A DNA stretch of 64,000 nt from Halobacillus alkaliphilus (lineage in GTDB: Bacteria; Bacillota; Bacilli; Bacillales; Halobacillaceae). Each line of letters opens with the position of its first letter. Positions within the stretch are counted from its first letter, which is position 1. Shown here piece after piece: positions 53,717 to 61,578 of this stretch. The stretch is taken from assembly GCF_900113125.1 (NCBI RefSeq), contig NZ_FOOG01000017.1, forward strand, positions 1-64,000, in the 5' to 3' direction. The notes below the pieces were generated by a model. That model saw only the letters and a list, made by a program, of their open reading frames with translations, did no database searches and was not told the DNA's origin. Position numbers and translations under genes: made by a program.

Positions 53717-54480
53717 TGTCAGATAAACTAAATCAATTCAATGAGAAAGCAGAAGAATTACTTCAAAAGAATAAAAAGAGTATGGAAAAACTTAAGGAGA
53801 AGAAATTAGAACGTAGAGAAAAGGAACAGGAACTTGCAGACCTTGAGGAACAAATTAAACATAAGTCCGTAGCTGTTAATATTGGAAGCAAAGGTCATAA
53901 TGAAGCACAGCTACAAAAGTTTAAGGAAAAACGGAAAAACCTCCAGGATGAACTTCAGGATATTGAAGAACAAATTATTAGTATAGAACAAGGGAAAGCA
54001 GAGACTTTACAGAAAATATATCAAGATGACCTGGAAGAGCTTTATAGAGATATTGAGAATGAAGTCTATGAGGAAATGAATAGTAACCTTCCCGAGTTCC
54101 GTAGATTGAAAGCAGAGTATCTCCAGCAGGTTTATGAACTAGGTCAACCAAGAGAACGGCAAGAACAAGCCAGGAAGAAGCTTGAACAAGTATATTCTGT
54201 TCTAGGTGTAGGGGAGAAACAAAAACTAAGAAAGAAATCTCTTCCCGAGCCTAATTTAGTTAATAAAGACGTAAGTATTGACCAGTTTGTTGGCATTAGT
54301 ACACAGGAAGCCTTTGACTGGTACACTCACAACTTCAGGAACTCCCTGACAACTCCATTGTATTTACGGCACTATATTGAAACAGGAGATCTACTTCATA
54401 GTGAACAACAAGTAAAAGAGAAGCAGAAGGAAGAAAGACAAAAAAAGGAGGATAAGGATAATGACCAGGAAGCAGGCTAA
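53716..54480 (+). CDS. Coiled-coil hypothetical protein
   Basis: This 254-residue protein has long, highly charged helices (about 1-105: KAEELLQKNKKSMEKLKEKKLERREKEQELADLEEQIKHK) and a C-terminal segment SIDQFVGISTQEAFDWYTHNFRNSLTTPLYLRHYIETG. The ATG overlaps the preceding stop by one base, so the two are co-translated. I recognise no family. The conserved-looking C-terminal block may contact a partner. Confidence 0.6.
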   Translation: MSDKLNQFNEKAEELLQKNKKSMEKLKEKKLERREKEQELADLEEQIKHKSVAVNIGSKGHNEAQLQKFKEKRKNLQDELQDIEEQIISIEQGKAETLQKIYQDDLEELYRDIENEVYEEMNSNLPEFRRLKAEYLQQVYELGQPRERQEQARKKLEQVYSVLGVGEKQKLRKKSLPEPNLVNKDVSIDQFVGISTQEAFDWYTHNFRNSLTTPLYLRHYIETGDLLHSEQQVKEKQKEERQKKEDKDNDQEAG

Positions 54481-54661
54481 TTCCATCAACCTTTTGAAGC
54501 AAGGCTATGAACAGTTAAGAGACAAAGAAAAAGAACAGGCTGAAGCAAAGATTGCAGAAGAATCTATTCAACTCCAGGAAGGTAATCAGGAGAGAAATTC
54601 TCCCCAAATGCTATTACATCTGGGGTTTGAACAGTTAGAAAGTAACCAGGAAGGCAATTAA
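54461..54661 (+). CDS. Small acidic island protein with internal repeat
   Basis: This 66-residue protein overlaps the preceding gene by 20 bp and has GGAGG nine bases upstream. It contains two copies of a short motif, LLKQGYEQL near the start and LLHLGFEQL near the end, separated by a charged helix. No family is known to me. Confidence 0.5.
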   Translation: MTRKQANSINLLKQGYEQLRDKEKEQAEAKIAEESIQLQEGNQERNSPQMLLHLGFEQLESNQEGN

Positions 54662-55388
54662 GTTTGTCCCTGGTCTTCTTTTTTATGTCCAGAGGGACAC
54701 CTGCTTTTTCCTGGATTGTTAAATTACAAATCTATTATTATACTGAAGAAAATCAAAGGAAAAACAAGAATTGTCAAGATATTTAACTTTACAGATTATA
54801 GCTTAAAACATCAGCAATAGCCGCCCACCGTGTCCCTTCCCAAATCTCAATCAGTTGTTTGACAATTCCCTTCAGAGATACTTTAAATAGTTACACAGCC
54901 TTCACATATTAAATAACTACTCCCTTATAAGATTAATTAGCCTGGAGTCCTAAGAAGAAGACACAGAGCCTATTATAAGACTGATATTTAAAGCAGGGTA
55001 GGTTGAAAGCTTAACGTATCTTAGGTGACGATATTGCGAAATCAAGTAACTAAGTCAGTTCGTCAAGCTTAGGAAGGAATTGTTGTGGAAGTGAATCAAA
55101 CAACACATTAATTTAGCCAACACAAAGCACACAGAAAGGCACACAATAGAGTTATTGTTGGTTGAATAGGAAAGTCTGTACAACACTAAAAGGACAACAG
55201 ACAAAGGAACATTGTCTTCATTGACGATTCAATAATTCAATAAATTCACTATATAAACTTGTCGTACTTCATTGATAAAGTAAGACGAAATTGTTAAGGT
55301 GAAGATAGTTTAAAGTTGAATAAAGGCTTTAATATCTTATGATTATCTTGTCGTACTTTGTTTGAAGACAAGTAAAGGGGAAATATAC
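54662..55388. other. Gene-free stretch before the second recombinase
   Basis: No protein frame is supported. CTTGTCGTACTT occurs at 55258-55269 and 55347-55358, with a diverged inverted copy AAGTAAGACGAA at 55278-55289. These cluster immediately before the recombinase gene and may be its binding or crossover sites, or an operator. GTCCCTGG...CCAGAGGGAC near 54665 may be a weak terminator for the upstream gene set. Confidence 0.5.
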
Positions 55389-56339
55389 ATGAGCGAAATC
55401 TTGAATGATTACATAGATTATTTAGAGCGAAAGAGAAAGACAGAAAGAACAATCATAAATCATAGAACTTCAGTCAATCGCCTGGTGAAGTTCCTGGAAG
55501 ACAGTGAGGGGGTACAGACCGGGCAAGCGGGCATGAATCCGTCCTCATCTGGCTATCAAAATAACCACACTAATTCAGAATCCGAGGTATTAGTAGGAGT
55601 AACAGAGATAGACGCTAAGAAATTCCAGGACAACCTAAAGGCAAAATATAAGGCTTCAACATTCAACCAATCATTAATGCACGTAAGGTCATTCTATAAT
55701 TACCTGGTTGAACAAGGGAAAGTTCCTGATAATCCATTCAAGTTTCAAGAGTTTGTAACGGAACAAAGAAGTACACCTAAATGGTTAACCAGGAACGAAC
55801 AGAACCACTTAATTAGAACCATTCGTAAACATGGTAATATTAAAGAATTAGCGATGGTTACAACTCTTCTCCACACCGGTCTACGTATTCAGGAAATATG
55901 TGACTTGAAGCAGGAACATGTTCAACTAACAGAACGGACAGGAAAGGTATTTGTTCAGCAAGGTAAAATGGATAGACAAAGAACGATTAAATTAAATAAG
56001 TCTGCCAGGGAAACATTGAAGACGTACCTGGAACAATTTCAACCAACAGGAATATATCTATTTGAGTCTCAACGTTCTCCACAGATGACTACCAGGAGCG
56101 TTCAGCATATCATCAAGAAATATAAAAAGCTGACAGGTATAGCACACCTGACAGCACATGCTTTAAGACATACGTTCGGACATGAACTCGTAAATAACAA
56201 AGTACCATTTGATGTTGTCGCTCAACTAATGGGGCATATGAAGGAAGACGGTTCACCTAATATTGAAATGACAATGAAATACACTCAACCAGGACAAGAA
56301 GACATGGACAATGCAGTTGATTCATTGAGTTGGATATAA
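55389..56339 (+). CDS. Second tyrosine recombinase (XerC/D-like)
   Basis: This 316-residue recombinase has an N-terminal SAM-like domain with an unusual 30-residue, Gly/Ser/Asn-rich insertion (about residues 41-70). Catalytic residues are clear: R in HTGLRIQEI, H-x-x-R in HALRHTFGHEL, H in LMGHM and Y in MKYTQPG. AAGGGG lies about 9 bases before the ATG at 55389. It is distinct from the terminal integrase and could resolve island multimers or mobilise a sub-element. The repeats just upstream are possible targets. Confidence 0.82.
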   Translation: MSEILNDYIDYLERKRKTERTIINHRTSVNRLVKFLEDSEGVQTGQAGMNPSSSGYQNNHTNSESEVLVGVTEIDAKKFQDNLKAKYKASTFNQSLMHVRSFYNYLVEQGKVPDNPFKFQEFVTEQRSTPKWLTRNEQNHLIRTIRKHGNIKELAMVTTLLHTGLRIQEICDLKQEHVQLTERTGKVFVQQGKMDRQRTIKLNKSARETLKTYLEQFQPTGIYLFESQRSPQMTTRSVQHIIKKYKKLTGIAHLTAHALRHTFGHELVNNKVPFDVVAQLMGHMKEDGSPNIEMTMKYTQPGQEDMDNAVDSLSWI

Positions 56340-56435
56340 GGATATTCGGCTCTTTCTTATGTACTATGTAGATTAAATAGATACAGCTTACAAAGGCCTT
56401 TCGGGTATCCTGTTCCTTTTAATAAAGAACTATAA

Positions 56436-56466
56436 TAAAAAGACTCCCAATATAAAAGGGAGTCTA
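56436..56466. terminator. Bidirectional terminator between convergent island genes
   Basis: AGACTCCC...GGGAGTCT is an 8-bp stem. On the minus strand it is followed by TTTTTATT, directly after the SEC-C protein stop. Confidence 0.75.
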
Positions 56467-56467
56467 A

Positions 56468-58660
56468 TTACTTTCCACAGCATTTTTTATATTTCTTTCC
56501 GCTATCACAAGGGCATTTTTCATTTCGACCAATCTTTCTAGAAGAAGATGTTTTACTAATTGGTTCATAAGGATTGTTACGTAGAATGAAATCTTTAAAC
56601 GCAATCCTATCAGATTCTTCGTTTAATAAAATAAGTTGTCGTGGTTCTTCTACTAAGTTAGAGAAATAAGGTTTTACTGCTGGAGGCAACTTTAAATACT
56701 CTATGAGTACTTTAGAGTTTGGTTTTTCCTCAAATAAACTTTTAACATTGGTCACGGAAGGTTGCCCATCCTGGATTTCAACTTGCTCTATCTCAGGGTC
56801 CAAAAAAAACTTCATAAAAGCTGATGTATCAGTTATATATACATCTCCTTCAGTTCTGCCAGTGAAATCGTAAATATCAGTACATACTATCTTAATGATA
56901 TCTTCTTTTGTTGGAGAGTTTGTAGGTAGACTTATATCCATATGGTTTTGTACAAGTTCTGGTTGTTTAATTAGTATGTTTTCTCTTCTATTTACTTGCT
57001 CAACTCCAAATAATATTTCTTTTTCTTTTTGGTATAACTCAAAATCTGAATATGGACGAGTAAGACATTTCATTTCAATAAGTAGTATTTTATTGTCCAT
57101 AACCCCTATCATGTCATATTCTACTTGTTTGTGGTCATATGCTTTAAATTTAACTTTAGTGTGATTAACTTCGAAATACGGCGAAAAATCTAAGGTTGAA
57201 GTCAATTTATTCTCTAATAGGGTTCCTTTAGCAGAAAGTTGAACATTAAAAGAATTTAAATGTTTTTCTACTATTCTTTCTAAGTTCATCTGTTGTATTA
57301 GATGAGGGCAAAATACCACTTGGTTGTCGCCAACGTAAATCAGTGGTTGGGAAAACACATCCAAACTCTCTTTCATATCTTTAGGCTTAAATACAAATAA
57401 TTCAATTACTTCTCTAGCTTTTTTCATGTCCAAAGAATAATATTGACTCAAGCCCTTTACAAAGTAATCAATATCAAAAACTGGAGTTAAGTAAGAAAAA
57501 TCAGTATCATTAAAAGAGCGAGTGGAATTCACACTGTATGCAGTTCCTAAAGATAACAAGTAACTAAAACTGTCATATAATTCAAATAATGAAACTGTTT
57601 TGGATACACCTATTTTAATAGTAGAAAATCTATTTCCTAATTTATCCTTCATTTTCTCAATTGAGGTCTCTATTCTTGGTTCAGAAAGTTTCAGACATAA
57701 GGTAAGTATTTTAGGTTCTAATGCAAATAGTTCTTCAGGCTTGTGCAATGAGAATTTGATATTCTTATTAATATCATTTAATAATTCTTTAGCTGATTTT
57801 AAATCTATATTGGATACATAATCTACATATTCTTTATACTTGTATCTTAGCGTGGCTGCTCTTTCTAGTTTAAGAATCTTTTGATTGTTAGGAGCGTAAT
57901 AGTAAATATTGTTATCTTCAGTTTTATAAACCTTAGATTGCCACCCTCTGTATTTTATCCTCTCCCATAAAACATCTAAAGTCTCCTTATGAGAAGTCAA
58001 ATGCATTATTTGCTGAATACTAGGAATAAAATAAGGGGAAACATTAGTATATGACTTGTTGGATTGCCCATCAATTTTTCCTTTAGACTTATATTGGAGT
58101 AACCTAATTAAAGTATCGAATAATTCAATAATCGCTTCAAAATTGTCATTAATCGATATGCTTTTACCTTCTTGAGTAACTATCTCTTCCATACCTGTAA
58201 AATATTTATTTTGAGACATAGTATTTTCCAAATTTCTTTGTGCGTAAATAGATTGACTTTCAATAAACGTACAGTACATTTGTATTTGTTTTTTAAAAGG
58301 ATAGCCTAAAAATTCGTTTTGATAGAGTAGTTTCGCATTTTCTTTGAAAGCATTATAGATAATATTTATTGAATGTAATAATCTTGAAGATTCCCGAGTA
58401 AACTCCTCAAAGTCTTTTTCTTCATCTACTATCTTTTCTTCTATAAGTCGAAACGCTTTAAAAAAAACTTGATTTACAAACTGTATATCTTTTTCCTTAA
58501 CTCCTAAGGTAATTGGTTCAATGATACTTCCACTAAGAAGCAGATTTCTGATAAATGAATTACCATCTTCTATGTATAAAAGTAGTAACTGTTGCACTGA
58601 ATTTGTTAAATCATGCTTTCTGATATTTTCTTTTAAGCTTGCATAACTCACATTCAACAA
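56468..58660 (-). CDS. PD-(D/E)XK-like nuclease protein with SEC-C motif, candidate defence effector
   Basis: This 730-residue protein has a helical N-terminal half of unknown type. A restriction-endonuclease-like core follows: E483 (GTLLENKLTSTL), D516 (VEYDMIGVMDN), and E529-x-K531 (ILLIEMKC). The C-terminus is a SEC-C zinc motif with C716, C718, C727 and C728 (CPCDSGKKYKKCC). SEC-C tails bind zinc and contact partners or ribosome/secretion components in several families. The catalytic pattern D-x12-E-x-K is a good PD-(D/E)XK match, but I assign this by eye. It stands alone on its strand, within AT-rich island DNA. I infer a role in anti-phage defence or DNA processing. Confidence 0.65.
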   Translation of the reverse strand: MLNVSYASLKENIRKHDLTNSVQQLLLLYIEDGNSFIRNLLLSGSIIEPITLGVKEKDIQFVNQVFFKAFRLIEEKIVDEEKDFEEFTRESSRLLHSINIIYNAFKENAKLLYQNEFLGYPFKKQIQMYCTFIESQSIYAQRNLENTMSQNKYFTGMEEIVTQEGKSISINDNFEAIIELFDTLIRLLQYKSKGKIDGQSNKSYTNVSPYFIPSIQQIMHLTSHKETLDVLWERIKYRGWQSKVYKTEDNNIYYYAPNNQKILKLERAATLRYKYKEYVDYVSNIDLKSAKELLNDINKNIKFSLHKPEELFALEPKILTLCLKLSEPRIETSIEKMKDKLGNRFSTIKIGVSKTVSLFELYDSFSYLLSLGTAYSVNSTRSFNDTDFSYLTPVFDIDYFVKGLSQYYSLDMKKAREVIELFVFKPKDMKESLDVFSQPLIYVGDNQVVFCPHLIQQMNLERIVEKHLNSFNVQLSAKGTLLENKLTSTLDFSPYFEVNHTKVKFKAYDHKQVEYDMIGVMDNKILLIEMKCLTRPYSDFELYQKEKEILFGVEQVNRRENILIKQPELVQNHMDISLPTNSPTKEDIIKIVCTDIYDFTGRTEGDVYITDTSAFMKFFLDPEIEQVEIQDGQPSVTNVKSLFEEKPNSKVLIEYLKLPPAVKPYFSNLVEEPRQLILLNEESDRIAFKDFILRNNPYEPISKTSSSRKIGRNEKCPCDSGKKYKKCCGK

Positions 58661-59201
58661 ACATCACCTCAATATTATTATGATGATTGTAACATACAAA
58701 CTTCAAATAAATACCAAACATAGTGGTGAATAATGGATATTAGTAAGAGGAATTCATGGAACTTGTACATAATTGAAGGAAGATAATAGGTAGAATTTTA
58801 AGAGAGGGATACTAATAATGCCAAAAGAAAATATTACGTGTTCCTAAAAAGAATCTTTGCTTTTTTTCTAACAGTAAAGTCAGTTAATGTAGAATAAATG
58901 ATGAACACTCAATGAATTTTATTTTTATTTTATTAAAAAATAAAGGATTATAAGTAGATTAACAGAGAACATTCTCTAATAACCATTTAGATTTTGACTT
59001 TTGTTTTTTTAACAATAATCTTTAGTACTTTGTAAAAGCAGGAATTATTAGTTTCCTTCTTTTTTTCTATGCAGAGAGAAGCCATACAGTGAAATAACTT
59101 AATCTTTCGTGGGTGATAATCCAAGTCATTGCAACTGTGAGAAGGAAAAAGTTACCTTTTGTCGAATGGTTACTTAGGTCTATAAATAGGGGTTGTTTCT
59201 A
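58661..59201. other. AT-rich stretch with only short remnants
   Basis: No gene is supported. Very short SD-preceded frames (for example the 9-codon one at about 58818) suggest decayed small genes. The region is strongly AT-rich and probably holds the promoter of the SEC-C gene (reading left) and of the membrane protein (reading right). Confidence 0.4.
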
Positions 59202-59291
59202 ATGGGTGGGTGTAAGACTAATGAAATTGTAAATTATAGAATAATAGCTGATGAAGTAAGTTTTTTTGGTAAGGGGATAGTTTATGAATGA
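59202..59291 (+). CDS. Possible 29-codon leader ORF
   Basis: ATG at 59202 opens a 29-residue frame (GGCKTNEIVNYRIIADEVSF) whose stop overlaps the next gene's start by 8 bases. AGGGG lies 10 bases upstream. The overlap suggests translational coupling, but the frame is short. Confidence 0.3.
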   Translation: MGGCKTNEIVNYRIIADEVSFFGKGIVYE

Positions 59292-59982
59292 ACAACAAAT
59301 AAGGGATTTAATTAATGAAAGTGAAGTAACAGGACTTAATTTACAAATAGATTTTTTACAGAATAGTCTCACGTATGTATTAACGTTCTTTGGTGTAGTA
59401 GTTGGTCTTTTTGCAATTGTGGTTGTATGGATACAAATGCAATCTAATAAAGCTAAGAAAGCTATGGATGAAGCAAAGGAACTTCACAAAAATGCCCAGG
59501 AACATATTGATGAAGCTCATAAACAAAGGCAAGAAATAAAAAGAGAACAATCCGAAATAACAAGTAAACAAAAGGAATTAATTGAATTTAGCGAGAATAT
59601 AGACAAAAAAAGAGAACAGCTAGAAAATGTAATAAATTCTAAAGAATTAAATGAGAAATTAGTACAGATTGATGAATTTAATATAATTGCTAAACGTGTT
59701 ACGGACAAGATGGCTTTTGACCACAAGCTTGGAATTGTAAGAAGATACTACAATCAAAATAAGGATGGGTATTTACAACAAAAGGTATCAGATAGTGAGA
59801 CTTTAGATGATAGGTTATTTGAAACAAAAAGAATAGAAGCTCAAATCAATTTTTTTGAACGATTAAGCTATGCATTTCCATCCCTAAATGAAAATGGCAG
59901 GAAATCTTACATAAAACAGTTAGATATATTATTTAAGGAAGTTAGTTTATTACTTAGTGGTAAGGGTGAAAATAATAAATAA
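59284..59982 (+). CDS. Membrane-anchored coiled-coil protein
   Basis: This 232-residue protein has one membrane helix (about 28-50, LTYVLTFFGVVVGLFAIVVVWIQMQ) followed by about 90 residues of coiled coil (KKAMDEAKELHKNAQEHIDEAHKQRQEIKREQSEITSKQKEL), then a helical C-terminal domain. It resembles membrane sensor or effector subunits of island defence systems in architecture only; I know no named family. AAGGGGATAG lies upstream. Confidence 0.55.
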   Translation: MNEQQIRDLINESEVTGLNLQIDFLQNSLTYVLTFFGVVVGLFAIVVVWIQMQSNKAKKAMDEAKELHKNAQEHIDEAHKQRQEIKREQSEITSKQKELIEFSENIDKKREQLENVINSKELNEKLVQIDEFNIIAKRVTDKMAFDHKLGIVRRYYNQNKDGYLQQKVSDSETLDDRLFETKRIEAQINFFERLSYAFPSLNENGRKSYIKQLDILFKEVSLLLSGKGENNK

Positions 59983-60128
59983 TCTAGCAGGTTGACCTTT
60001 TTTCTTTAAGTTCATGTAATATAGAATTATTTAGAAACATGAGTTAGTAATTAAACCGTGTGACCGCCTAATTGACCGCATTGACCGTTAGAATAGTATT
60101 TATATAAAAGTAAATAGCATGTGGGTGT

Positions 60129-60159
60129 GAACCGGGAGTTATCCTGGTTCTTTATTTTT
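60129..60159 (+). terminator. Terminator near the island right end
   Basis: GAACCGGGAG...TCCTGGTTC stem followed by TTTATTTTT. It stops cargo transcription before the tRNA promoter. Confidence 0.75.
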
Positions 60160-60184
60160 GTCCTGGAAGTGAAAAATAGACTAC

Positions 60185-60213
60185 TTGACACATCAAAAGG
60201 TTCACTATACAAT
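60185..60213 (+). promoter_or_regulatory. Island-borne promoter now driving tRNA-Ala
   Basis: TTGACA (60185-60190), a 17-base spacer, TACAAT (60208-60213). It lies inside the island, about 125 bases before the intact tRNA, and is the nearest strong promoter to it. Confidence 0.75.
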
Positions 60214-60259
60214 ATGTAAAGTATTGTTATTCTAAATGGTGGTCAACCTACTATTTACC

Positions 60260-60273
60260 CTGAAAATGAATGG
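60260..60273 (+). promoter_or_regulatory. Right arm-type repeat of the island
   Basis: CTGAAAATGAATGG, identical to 45926-45939. Upstream at 60061, 60073 and 60082 there are three TGACCG copies that could be further integrase or accessory sites. Confidence 0.45.
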
Positions 60274-60340
60274 CGGTCTACATACTCGGAAACTTGTTGT
60301 AAACCTTCTGTTATCAAGTGTTAGACTTAAATTAATCTAT

Positions 60341-60413
60341 GGGGCATTAGCTCAGCTGGGAGAGCGCAACACTGGCAGTGTTGAGGTCAGCGGTTCGAGC
60401 CCGCTATGCTCCA
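60341..60413 (+). tRNA. tRNA-Ala(GGC)
   Basis: This is a 73-nt cloverleaf: acceptor GGGGCAT/ATGCTCC, D arm GCTC/GAGC, anticodon stem CAACA/TGTTG with loop CTGGCAG (anticodon GGC), T arm AGCGG/CCGCT with TTCGAGC, and discriminator A. CCA is not encoded. The 5' 39 bases match attL, so this is attR plus the host 3' half. The 5' half and promoter derive from the island. Confidence 0.95.
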
Positions 60414-60496
60414 CTTATAAAATAACGTTTAGTCAAAAGCTGATTTAGTTCGGACGTATGCGTTATAGGCGATGGTAAAACATCAACAGTGAAAGA

Positions 60497-60545
60497 CGTC
60501 TTCTATTTTGGAAAACATTCCAAAGTAGAAGGCGTTTTTTTATGC
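60497..60545 (+). terminator. Terminator after tRNA-Ala
   Basis: CGTCTTCTATTTTGGAA and TTCCAAAGTAGAAGGCG form a long stem followed by TTTTTTT, about 85 nt after the tRNA. Confidence 0.88.
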
Positions 60546-60695
60546 AAAAAGATAAGTTCATTAAGCATTGGTCATGAGGCTTAGTATTTGAATTTGAAAA
60601 TGGTGACAGTTCATTCCTCCAACTGGGAAGTTTTAGCAAATGAACAGAAGGGAACTTCCTTAACAGATAGTATTTCGCAAGGGAGGAAATAAGAT

Positions 60696-61481
60696 ATGAG
60701 TAAAACAATCTTTATTACTGGTGCTGGAAGCGGATTAGGTAAAGGCACAGCAATTGGACTCGCTAAAAAAGGACATCATGTGATCGCAGCGGTTGAAATT
60801 ATTTCTCAGATTACTAGTCTAAGAGAAGCGGCTTCAGAAGCTGGGGTAGAACTAGAAGTAATCAAGCTGGATATTAAAAATAAGCGTGATCAGCAGTTAA
60901 TTCAGGAATATGATTATGATATTTTTGTAGCTAATGCGGCGATTGGTGAAGGCGGTCCTATTGCAGAAATTCCGGTAGACCGTGTCCGAGACATCTTTGA
61001 AACCAATGTATTCAGTACACTGGAAAATGCACAAATTGCAGCTAAGAAATTCGTAGATAAGAAAGCAGGGAAAATTGTATTCTTGAGCTCTATTGCAGGT
61101 GTAGTTGGTATGCCTTACCTTGGACCATATGTTGCTTCAAAGCATGCGGTCGAAGCCATGGCAAAGACTATGAAAGCGGAACTTGAAGAGTTCAATGTTC
61201 AGGTAGCCACGATCAATCCTGGACCTTATGAAACTGGCTTTAATGATCGTATGTTTGAAGAAAAGCATAAATGGTACGATGAAGATAAGAACTTTACGCC
61301 AAGAGAGTCCATCGCCGAAACGGAGAAAATTTTAGATGATCAATATGATCCACAGGAAATGATCGATAAGATGGTGGAAGTGATTGAAGCAGATCATCAC
61401 GCTTTCCGAACAGCCTATCCTCAGGATGCAGAAGATATGATGAAAGAGGAAGAACAGAAGAATTGGGAAGCGAAAATATAA
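60696..61481 (+). CDS. SDR-family oxidoreductase
   Basis: This 261-residue short-chain dehydrogenase has TGAGSGLGKG at about residues 8-17, NAAIG, and catalytic YVASKHAVEAM with S upstream in VFLSSIAGV. The C-terminal region is long and acidic. GGGAGG lies 9 bases before the ATG. It is host sequence after the island; the substrate is unknown. Confidence 0.83.
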   Translation: MSKTIFITGAGSGLGKGTAIGLAKKGHHVIAAVEIISQITSLREAASEAGVELEVIKLDIKNKRDQQLIQEYDYDIFVANAAIGEGGPIAEIPVDRVRDIFETNVFSTLENAQIAAKKFVDKKAGKIVFLSSIAGVVGMPYLGPYVASKHAVEAMAKTMKAELEEFNVQVATINPGPYETGFNDRMFEEKHKWYDEDKNFTPRESIAETEKILDDQYDPQEMIDKMVEVIEADHHAFRTAYPQDAEDMMKEEEQKNWEAKI

Positions 61482-61535
61482 TTACTTGAACTCAGTAAGA
61501 TTAATTACGCTCGCTTAATAAACGAAGTGAGCCTG

Positions 61536-61578
61536 CAGCCTGACGCCCTTACCCTATAGGGGTCAGGCTGTTTTTTAT
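61536..61578 (+). terminator. Terminator after SDR gene
   Basis: CAGCCTGACGCCCT...AGGGGTCAGGCTG stem followed by TTTTTT. Confidence 0.85.

Larger units (their letters stand above)
45838..60379. mobile_element. 14.5-kb island integrated in tRNA-Ala(GGC)
   Basis: The island is bounded by 39-bp direct repeats (45838-45876 and 60341-60379). A tyrosine integrase lies 130 bp inside the left end. Sequence is visibly more AT-rich than the host genes either side. Gene content: integrase, two replication-like winged-helix proteins, an Xre regulator, a phage-type small-terminase-like HTH protein, a second tyrosine recombinase, and three cargo genes with HEPN, nuclease/SEC-C, and membrane coiled-coil features. 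No capsid, tail, portal, large terminase, relaxase or type IV secretion genes are visible, so it must be a satellite, a plasmid-like integrative element, or a reduced prophage. Confidence 0.92.

Noticed and set aside
53228-54661. Complete prophage
   Set aside because: Only a small-terminase-like protein is phage-related. No large terminase, portal, capsid, tail or lysis gene is visible, so a full prophage is not supported.
60236-60448. 70-codon ORF spanning the tRNA
   Set aside because: It is read through the tRNA-Ala gene. The GALAQLGER peptide is the familiar artefact of translating a tRNA.
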